Origin: Strigomonas culicis
Lineage: Eukaryota > Euglenozoa > Kinetoplastea > Trypanosomatida > Trypanosomatidae
Direction: 5' to 3'
DNA: 22,578 nucleotides
Assembly (NCBI GenBank): GCA_000482145.1
Contig: AUXH01000305.1
Coordinates: 1 to 22,578, forward strand
Each line of letters starts with the position of its first letter. Position 1 is the first letter of the stretch. The translations under genes and the position numbers were made by a program. Under the pieces are notes generated by a model, which had not been told where the DNA came from, did not search any database, and saw only the letters and a program-made list of their open reading frames with translations. Positions 16,723 to 22,578 of the stretch are shown here, piece by piece.

Positions 16723-16915
16723 GTTATAGTAAATTCATCTCCATATAAACTATCTTTAGTTTTTGTTTTTGTTTTGTATTTACATTTTGACATTTTTTCT
16801 TTTCGCTTTGATTCATATTTCTAGTAATCATTTTTGTTTTTCCAAGAAAAAAAAACGAAAGCATTAATTGAATCCACCTCTTTATACACCCAACCACACC
16901 TACTTTATACCCATC

Positions 16916-18484
16916 ATGGCTACCAATAGACCGATCACGGAATCGCTGGACGAGTGCATAGCGAACTACGAGAAGGACATCCAGGTGCAGACGCACTGCT
17001 GCGTGCTGTCCGCCATCCCGAAGGAGCTACAGGACAAGAACCGCAAGATCTTCCACCTCCTCGTCGGCTACCAGAAGGATATCACCGCGAGGGGGACGCT
17101 GCCCTTTGTGCCCGATGACGCGGCGCGCCGCAAGAAGCACAAGAGCGCGGTCGAGGGCGATGTGCCCTACCCCGAGAGTCTTTTTGTCGAGTCGTACCGC
17201 ACGCTGCGACAGATCCTCCCCATCCCCGACATTCACAAGGTGAGCGACTGCGACACCATCTACCGCTTCATCATCGCGCGCAAGGGAGACGAGAAGCTGG
17301 CGGTGCAGGACCTGCTGTACTACATCGCCTTCCGCGAGAAGTACAACCTCAACCACATCCTCTGGGACCGCGAGGTGGAGGCGATGCAGAACGGCATGGA
17401 CGGCGAGGAGCTGCTGCAGCAGACGATCGAGCTCATCGCGAAGAAGACGAAGGACAAGGACCCGTCGACGGTGAACCTCAAGAAGCTGAAGGTGCCGCGC
17501 TCGCTGCTGCAGGTCGGCTGGTCCGCGTGGAACTGCGGCGTCGACCGCACCGGCCACGTCGTCTACTACCAGAAGCCGAACCCGAAGGAGCTGGCGCTGC
17601 TCGACCGGCGCTGGAAGTACGTGGAGGGCGCCTACGACTGCCGCAGCCCCAGCTTCGACGCGACGCCGCCCTACGCCAACCTCCTCGTGCGGCTCTATCT
17701 GCGCGTGATCGAGAACGGACGCCGCCTATCGCGGCTGCTGAACTACAACGGACAGACGCTCATCCGCGAGGACCTGCAGAGCGACGTGCGGGAGTATGAC
17801 AGCGACCGGCGCTTCCGCGAGAACGGCGGCGGCATGAACTGCCTCCTTGACGTCGGCTCCGTGAAGCTGTCGCACCTCACGGGGCCCAAGTGCAAGGACG
17901 CGATCCGCGTCTTTCGCATGTTGTCCGTGATGAGCCAGTTCTACTACCCGGAGAACATGAAGAAGATGATCATCATCAACGGCGGCCTCATCTTCAACTT
18001 CGTCTTCAAGATGATCAAGCCGTGGCTCGACCCCCAGACGCAGAAGAAGATCACGCTGCTGTCCGCGACCAACGCCGCCAGCGTGGATGACCTCGAGAGC
18101 GCGCCGTCGCCCATCAACCCCACGCCGAAGGACGCCGACTCGGACGACGACGACGAGGAGGCCGGCAAGGGCGGCGACGACAAGGCAAACTATGCTCTGC
18201 GCGAGGCGCTCGAGAGTCACATCGACACCGCCTTCATCCCCTCGTGGTACGGCGGCCAGCTGCAGACAATCGACGCGCCCGTGAGCTGCGGCGGCGAGCT
18301 GCCGCGCCGGCTGACCCAGCACCCGCTGTACGCACTCGCCGCGCAGCACGTGCAGGCCCGCGTCGTGCCGTCGCTCCTGTCAGACGAGTTTCTTCTGGCG
18401 CACACCAAGGCGGGCGCGCCCGTCGGCGACGCGGAGTGGGAGGCCTTCCGCGCGCACCTGCAACAGCAGCGCCGCCGCAGGTAG
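16916..18484 (+). CDS. Sec14-like / CRAL-TRIO domain lipid-binding protein (522 aa)
   Basis: CRAL-TRIO proteins bind and exchange phospholipids or other lipids and act at cytosolic membrane faces. A CRAL-TRIO-N-like helical region spans about residues 112-150 (DTIYRFIIARKGDEKLAVQDLLYY matches the L-RFLRARKFD-KA pattern). The lipid-binding domain follows: VYYQKPNP near 216, FYYPENMKKMIIINGG near 342-357, FNFVFKMIKPWLDPQTQKK near 361-379, and IPSWYGG near 440 in place of the usual LPEEYGG. This is the classical YPE-L---II-NAP--F---W---KP-LD order. An acidic insert (DADSDDDDEEAGKGGDD, about 406-422) lengthens the loop between the gate helix and the YGG segment. There is no membrane segment. The frame runs upstream in phase to a TTG at 16868, but ATG at 16916 is the first ATG after the acceptor sites. 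The stop is TAG. Confidence 0.9.
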   Translation: MATNRPITESLDECIANYEKDIQVQTHCCVLSAIPKELQDKNRKIFHLLVGYQKDITARGTLPFVPDDAARRKKHKSAVEGDVPYPESLFVESYRTLRQILPIPDIHKVSDCDTIYRFIIARKGDEKLAVQDLLYYIAFREKYNLNHILWDREVEAMQNGMDGEELLQQTIELIAKKTKDKDPSTVNLKKLKVPRSLLQVGWSAWNCGVDRTGHVVYYQKPNPKELALLDRRWKYVEGAYDCRSPSFDATPPYANLLVRLYLRVIENGRRLSRLLNYNGQTLIREDLQSDVREYDSDRRFRENGGGMNCLLDVGSVKLSHLTGPKCKDAIRVFRMLSVMSQFYYPENMKKMIIINGGLIFNFVFKMIKPWLDPQTQKKITLLSATNAASVDDLESAPSPINPTPKDADSDDDDEEAGKGGDDKANYALREALESHIDTAFIPSWYGGQLQTIDAPVSCGGELPRRLTQHPLYALAAQHVQARVVPSLLSDEFLLAHTKAGAPVGDAEWEAFRAHLQQQRRRR

Positions 18485-19606
18485 ACGGGGGGGGGAGACA
18501 GACAAGGAACGTGAGAAAGAGAACGATAAGGAAGCACATTGTGTTACCGTATTTTATTTTCTTGCTGTGTTGCATGAATGGCTCTCCATGTATAACGCAC
18601 GCTTAGGATCAGCAGACGCATCCCCTCTCTTGCACTTTAGTAAAAGCACTTCAACAACTTCTTTTCCGCATCATTGTGTTCCGGTGGTCTTGTGTAATAT
18701 GCATTAAAAAAAAAACCTGCAAAAGATATTATAAAGTTCTTTTTCTTTTTTTTTTAATAGCGATTCAAAGCGCATAAACATAGAAAACTATGCACTTCTA
18801 TCAGTCCAATCCGTTCACGTGACGGCTTTTTCTCGCACGTGTATATTATTCTGTATTTATTCTTTTTAACCTCATGATGAATTGCGTGCCTACACAGACA
18901 CACACACAGGAACTAAAAACGAGAGAAACAATTCTAAAAAGAAACGAGAATATGGGTGTAGAGATAAACTTCTCTATAAACGATTAAAATAGGAAAGGGA
19001 AAAAAAAACTGAACGAACAGCAAACGACACATTATCGACATCACTATCATTATCATCATTGCCATCATTACTATAAAAGAAAAAGGTGTTTTTTTCTTCC
19101 TTTGCGTTATCACTACTCTTGATTAATGTGATTTCATTTTCTTTTTTTTTGAATTTCTTCACTTTCTGTATGTCCTTTTTTATATATGTATGGTTTCACC
19201 CCGAATATAAAAAAAAAAGAGAAGGAAATAGGAAGAAGGAAAAAAGCGTAAGTGAAATCAATCAAACAAACGTCTAGATATATAGATTTATTTATTGACG
19301 TAGTTGGTTTTCTTCTTTCTTTGCTTTTCTCGTATACACTATAAATAAAAGTGAATAATGTAATTCTTCGCTAAAGTAATAAGAGCTTGCGAGTAAATTG
19401 CAGCCTACTTGGTGTTAAATCGCTGATTGTACACTTTTGTTGTTGTTGTTGTTGTTGTTGTTGAACAATGAATTAGTGAACAAGCAAAACAAAATATCTG
19501 AACTCGCTTCTCTTTTTTTTGTTTTTCTCTGTACGAGGAAGAGTGATAGATCATAGCATTGTAGGCAACACAAGCAAAACAGAACATATACATATATTTG
19601 TACGCG
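18485..19606 (+). promoter_or_regulatory. Longest spacer, before the dsRBD-like gene
   Basis: At 1122 bases this is the largest gap. It starts with nine G (18487-18495) just after a stop codon. It contains two CACGTG palindromes 20 bases apart (18816, 18836), an A-rich stretch at 18900-19020 and (TTG)9 at 19437-19463. The pyrimidine tract at about 19503-19530 with AG 19536-19537 is the likely acceptor. No RNA gene or supported ORF is visible. Confidence 0.5.
19437..19463 (+). repeat. (TTG)9 microsatellite
   Basis: Nine TTG units in the spacer before the dsRBD-like gene. Confidence 0.95.
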
Positions 19607-20878
19607 ATGGCTGCCCGAGCACCTAACGGGCCGCCACCGCCCGACGTGCCGCTGACGTACCCCATTCTATTCACCGAGACCAGCGGCGCTGCTGCTGCCG
19701 CCGGTGATGACGACGCCGCCTCGGCGCGTGCGCGCGACCGCAAGAACGTGAATCTCTTCAACGCACCGCTGTGGCTGTGGCCGCTCTACGTGCTCGCCGG
19801 CTGGGCCGAGAAGCCGTCGGCCGCGGCCCCCGCCGTCGCGGTGCCGGCGGGCGCCGACGAGGACGTGACCGCCGCGCTCACCTTTCTGCCGCAGCTGGCG
19901 CCGTACTTCACGATGGAGTCGAAGCTGATCCCACAGCACGAGACGCCGTACCACTACGTGGCCGCGCTGACGGTGCCGACGCCGAAGGGCGCCAAGTCCA
20001 TCACGCGCTCGAAGGTGGAGGGGGACTACACAGCGCAGTATGTGAAGCACATCGACGCGAACCGCAACATGCAGTTCACCACCGTGACGAACAGCACCGC
20101 GTACTTCTCGCTGCTGCCGGGCCAGAACCACTTCCTCGCCTTCTACGAGCCGGCGGAGCGGCTGCGGTGGCTGGACTATGTGCAGCTAGACCAGCTGCGC
20201 TTCTGCTGGGTCGCGATGCAGGAGCTGCTGACGGAGCACAAGATCTACAACCTCTCCGACGGCAGCCTCACCGGCTTTGCGCGGCGCGACCTCAAGAAGA
20301 ACAACAGCGACTCGCCCTTCGCGATACAGAGCGGCGGCGGCAGAGAGGAAGACGCCGCGGCGGGCGGCGATGGGGACGCCGGTGGGAAGGTGATCGGCCG
20401 CGGCGGCGGCAACGCGCGGCGCAACCAGGGCAACGCGAACAACGCGATCGTCGCGCCCAAGAAGGAGGTGCTCGAGCGCAAGAAGGAGATGCAGCAGAAG
20501 GCCTTCATGAAGGAGGAGCTGCTGCAGTACTGCACGACCCGGTGGCCGCACACGCCGAGCGCGAAGAGCTGCCTCTTCACGATCGAGGAGTGCGCCGCCG
20601 CGGAGCTGCCCGCGGACGTGCAGCAGAAGCTGGACCTGGTCGGCAAGTTCAACCAGACGAACAACAAGAAGCGCCGCGGGCCGACCTTTTACATCGCGAC
20701 GGTGGAGCTGCCGCTGCTCGCGAAGAAGGGCTCTCCGCCGGTGCGCTACAAGATCCAGGGCGGCGGCAAGAGCGGCGGCGGCGCCAACACGCCCGACTGC
20801 GGGTGGTTCAACAATCGCAAGGACGCGGAAAATGCGGTGGCGGAGGTTGCTTTGTTAGGCATCCGGAATATTAAGTAA
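19607..20878 (+). CDS. Candidate RNA-binding protein with dsRBD-like C-terminus (423 aa)
   Basis: I do not recognise the orthologue. The C-terminal ~65 residues (358-423) follow the strand-strand-strand-helix order of a double-stranded RNA-binding domain: FYIATVELPL, VRYKIQGG, CGWFNNRKDAENAVAEVALLGI. The last piece resembles the G-G-SKK-AK-AAA--AL motif of the second dsRBD helix. A linker at about 260-285 (GGKVIGRGGGNARRNQGN) is RGG-like, and charged helices (KKEVLERKKEMQQKAFMKEELL) lie between it and the domain. The N-terminal half (about 40-235) looks folded, with several strand-like stretches (YHYVAALTVP, MQFTTVTNSTAYFSLL). An RNA-related role, possibly in RNA editing or a ribonucleoprotein, is inference. 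No mitochondrial presequence or membrane segment is obvious. The frame runs upstream in phase to a TTG at 19598; the first ATG, 19607, is the likely start. The stop TAA is followed by five more in-frame stops. Confidence 0.88.
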   Translation: MAARAPNGPPPPDVPLTYPILFTETSGAAAAAGDDDAASARARDRKNVNLFNAPLWLWPLYVLAGWAEKPSAAAPAVAVPAGADEDVTAALTFLPQLAPYFTMESKLIPQHETPYHYVAALTVPTPKGAKSITRSKVEGDYTAQYVKHIDANRNMQFTTVTNSTAYFSLLPGQNHFLAFYEPAERLRWLDYVQLDQLRFCWVAMQELLTEHKIYNLSDGSLTGFARRDLKKNNSDSPFAIQSGGGREEDAAAGGDGDAGGKVIGRGGGNARRNQGNANNAIVAPKKEVLERKKEMQQKAFMKEELLQYCTTRWPHTPSAKSCLFTIEECAAAELPADVQQKLDLVGKFNQTNNKKRRGPTFYIATVELPLLAKKGSPPVRYKIQGGGKSGGGANTPDCGWFNNRKDAENAVAEVALLGIRNIK

Positions 20879-20905
20879 TGATAATGATAATAATACGAAT
20901 AATGA
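20876..20905 (+). repeat. TAATGA-type repeat giving tandem in-frame stops
   Basis: From the stop codon the frame reads TAA TGA TAA TGA TAA TAA, then TAC GAA, then TAA TGA. This is a short degenerate TAATGA repeat placed exactly at the end of the dsRBD-like gene. Confidence 0.9.
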
Positions 20906-21254
20906 GACCAGTGTACAGTAAACCGTAATATAAAAAGAACAAAAAATGTGAACGATAGAATCTATGTATTCTCTCACTTCTATGGATCAAATGACGGTGC
21001 TTGAAGGGAAAATATATATTTGATAGTTGTGTACATGTCTACGTACTTCTTGGGTGTGTATTTCTTTTTTAACACTGTCATTTACGCTCCTCTTCTTCTT
21101 TTCTTTGCTTTGCTTGCCAAATATACGCGTACACACATTCACACACACACACCAAAAAAAAAAGGAAAAGAAATAGTGAAAATTGAAACCTTCTCTCCAT
21201 ATTCTGTGTGAGAGATTTGTTTGTATTCTTTTCTTTTTTTTTCTTTAAAAGATA

Positions 21255-21288
<34 letters not shown>

Positions 21289-21816
21289 TTTGCGTGTTCA
21301 TTTCTGATTTCTGTACATTCTAGTTGGATTTCCAAAGGTCAATAGTGTAGCTATTATAGCTCTTTTGCATTTTAGCTTAGTTCATAGTTCTTCACTTACA
21401 AGAAGAAAAGAAAAACACAGGCACACAGATAGAAAAAAAAAGAATCTTTTTTTCTGTTTTTTCCTTGTAGCTTTTTCTTTTGGGTTATATACACATATAT
21501 ATAAGTAGGTTTTTTTTTGCTTTTTTACTATCCAATTCGTTATTGGAGTTTACAGAAACACTTATTTGAGGTGATTATTTGTTTGTTTGTATTACTTTTT
21601 GTTCTTTTTTTTTCTTCATATTCCGTTCGTTGTTTTTGTTTTTTTTTTGTTGTTTTTAATATATATAGTTTTCTTGTGTTCATTTTTCTTGTCCGGATTG
21701 TTTTTTTTTAAATTCGTTTCTTAGCTCCTTTTTTTTTTGGATACAAGTGCGTTTCTATTATCTTTTTATTTTTGTTAGTACACCATTCGCACTTACTGCC
21801 GTAACGGTGTTTGGCG
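20879..21816 (+). promoter_or_regulatory. AT-rich spacer before the last, partial gene
   Basis: The spacer holds tandem stop codons at its 5' end, a (TA)n run at 21255-21280 and many T runs. The tract at 21717-21739 precedes AG 21746-21747, and the T-rich stretch at 21752-21776 precedes AG 21777-21778, giving a 38-nt leader. No RNA gene is seen. Confidence 0.5.
21255..21280 (+). repeat. (AT)13 microsatellite
   Basis: Thirteen AT units, followed after one extra A by ATATATATT; a self-complementary AT-rich stretch. Confidence 0.95.
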
Positions 21817-22578
21817 ATGGCGGCCCCGCAAGACCTTGTGACGCCCATCAGCAGTCTTGGGACCGTCGACTACTTCAACGGTTACGAACTCCACGCGCAC
21901 AACGATGACCTCCACGACAAGAAAGGCAACCAACATGCGAGTCACCACCACCACCACACACCGCATAACGCGTCGGACCCGCCGGGCGGCGGCCGACCCC
22001 CCTCACCCCCCAATACCAACAAGTACAACAAGTACAACAGCGGTAACGCGAGCGCCGGCCGCGCGGCGGCGGCGCCGCACATGCCGGATCTCCTGGGCGG
22101 CGTTGACTCTCCCCCGAAGGGAAAGGTGGCAGAGATGCGCGCCAATTTCGAAAGCAACAAGGGCACCAGCAACAGTAGCGCCACGGGCACGAAGCAGAGT
22201 AGCAACCCTGGCGCGCGACCCGCGCTGCAGATCAACACGAACGTCGGCGGCGACCACTTTGCGGACAGCAAGGGCACAAGCCTGACCTCGCCCGTCGCGG
22301 CGGAGGTCGTGACGGTGGGCGCGCCGCAGCCGGCCGCAAAGCTGCCGCCGGGCGTCTTCGCGCAGAACAAGAGCAAGAAGAAGGGTGGCGGGCCGCCTGG
22401 CGTCGCCCCGCCGGGGGCCGCGTCGCCGGTGGGGGAGAAGCCGGCAGCCGTCCTGCCAGCCTGGTTGTCGAAGGTGAACCACACCATTAGTGAGGAGAAG
22501 AGGGCGCCAGCGCTGCCGCCCGGCGTCAGCGCTGGCGCCCCGCGCGGCGGCTACGCGAACGGCCGCGGCGCGGGGGGC
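21817..22578 (+). CDS. Partial CDS: 5' part of a disordered Gly/Pro/Asn-rich protein
   Basis: From ATG 21817 a frame of 254 codons stays open to the last base of the window, so the 3' end is missing. The ATG is the first after the acceptor AG at 21777-21778, and GC content rises sharply there, as at the other gene starts. The translation begins MAAPQDLVTPISSLG and has five consecutive His (CAC) codons near residue 45. Lys/Asn/Ser-rich sequence follows, then short repeats of the type LPPGV (near 190 and 240) and GPPGVAPPG (near 205). Short possibly ordered islands are VAEMRANFESNKG near 108 and AWLSKVNHTISEEKR near 220-235. No domain is recognisable; the visible part is probably a disordered N-terminal region. 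Confidence 0.8.
   Translation, partial: MAAPQDLVTPISSLGTVDYFNGYELHAHNDDLHDKKGNQHASHHHHHTPHNASDPPGGGRPPSPPNTNKYNKYNSGNASAGRAAAAPHMPDLLGGVDSPPKGKVAEMRANFESNKGTSNSSATGTKQSSNPGARPALQINTNVGGDHFADSKGTSLTSPVAAEVVTVGAPQPAAKLPPGVFAQNKSKKKGGGPPGVAPPGAASPVGEKPAAVLPAWLSKVNHTISEEKRAPALPPGVSAGAPRGGYANGRGAGG

Larger units (their letters stand above)
16068..16915 (+). promoter_or_regulatory. Long AT-rich spacer before the Sec14-like gene
   Basis: The spacer contains (CA)9 at 16088-16105 and a (TC)n run at 16696-16722. The pyrimidine tract near 16791-16822 is followed by AG 16823-16824, and AG 16845-16846 is a second option. No ATG lies between them and the start at 16916. Otherwise I see nothing. Confidence 0.5.

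Noticed and set aside
16458..16793. A 111-codon ATG-started minus-strand frame in the spacer, with Glu-Arg repeats
   Set aside because: The Glu-Arg repeat is just the complement of the TC microsatellite. It runs against the array and its composition is that of the spacer.
21255..21290. AT-rich repeat as a replication origin or hairpin element
   Set aside because: Similar simple AT repeats are common in such spacers, and nothing else around it supports an origin.
4177..21816. Hidden tRNA or small nucleolar RNA genes in the spacers
   Set aside because: I looked for GC-rich cloverleaf-like stretches and box A/B-like motifs in the spacers and saw none; a covariance-model scan was not possible here.

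Overview
The window looks like nuclear DNA of a trypanosomatid (Kinetoplastea); the genus cannot be fixed. The reasons are: nine long intron-free reading frames, all on the + strand, in a directional array; very GC-rich coding sequence alternating with AT-rich, T-rich spacers; a pyrimidine tract followed by an AG dinucleotide 25-250 nt before almost every start codon, as expected for spliced-leader trans-splicing and coupled polyadenylation; and no sign of individual promoters. Complete genes end in TAA, TAG and TGA alike, so the nuclear code looks standard and the stop-reassigned Blastocrithidia lineage is unlikely.

Layout: (1) 157-4176, a large mostly helical orphan protein with Asn/Ser-rich inserts; (2) 4643-6619, a coiled-coil protein, tentatively CCDC13-like; (3) 6844-7884, signal peptidase complex subunit 3, unusually long; (4) 8186-8986, a small protein tentatively like the ciliary microtubule inner protein CIMIP1 (C20orf85); (5) 9335-12082, a low-complexity protein with a long coiled coil and an 18-Glu run; (6) 13014-16067, a large disordered protein with a hydrophobic C-terminus; (7) 16916-18484, a Sec14/CRAL-TRIO lipid-binding protein; (8) 19607-20878, a candidate RNA-binding protein with a dsRBD-like C-terminus; (9) 21817 to the window end, the 5' part of a disordered Gly/Pro/Asn-rich protein.

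The spacers hold microsatellites (TC, CA, TA, TTG, TTTG, TTTA), homopolymers and candidate trans-splice acceptors. I found no tRNA, rRNA, transposon or CRISPR array. Two genes (5 and 6) have short upstream reading frames overlapping their start codon; the others do not.

The genes need not work together: trypanosomatid arrays mix unrelated genes. Two (2 and 4) resemble ciliary proteins, and two (3 and 7) belong to secretory or lipid traffic. I see no clear new multi-gene system. The points most worth following are the possible axonemal protein, the dsRBD-like protein, the large membrane-anchored protein with a possible MSP-like N-terminus, and the overlapping upstream frames. All homology calls rest on motif recognition by eye, without database searches.
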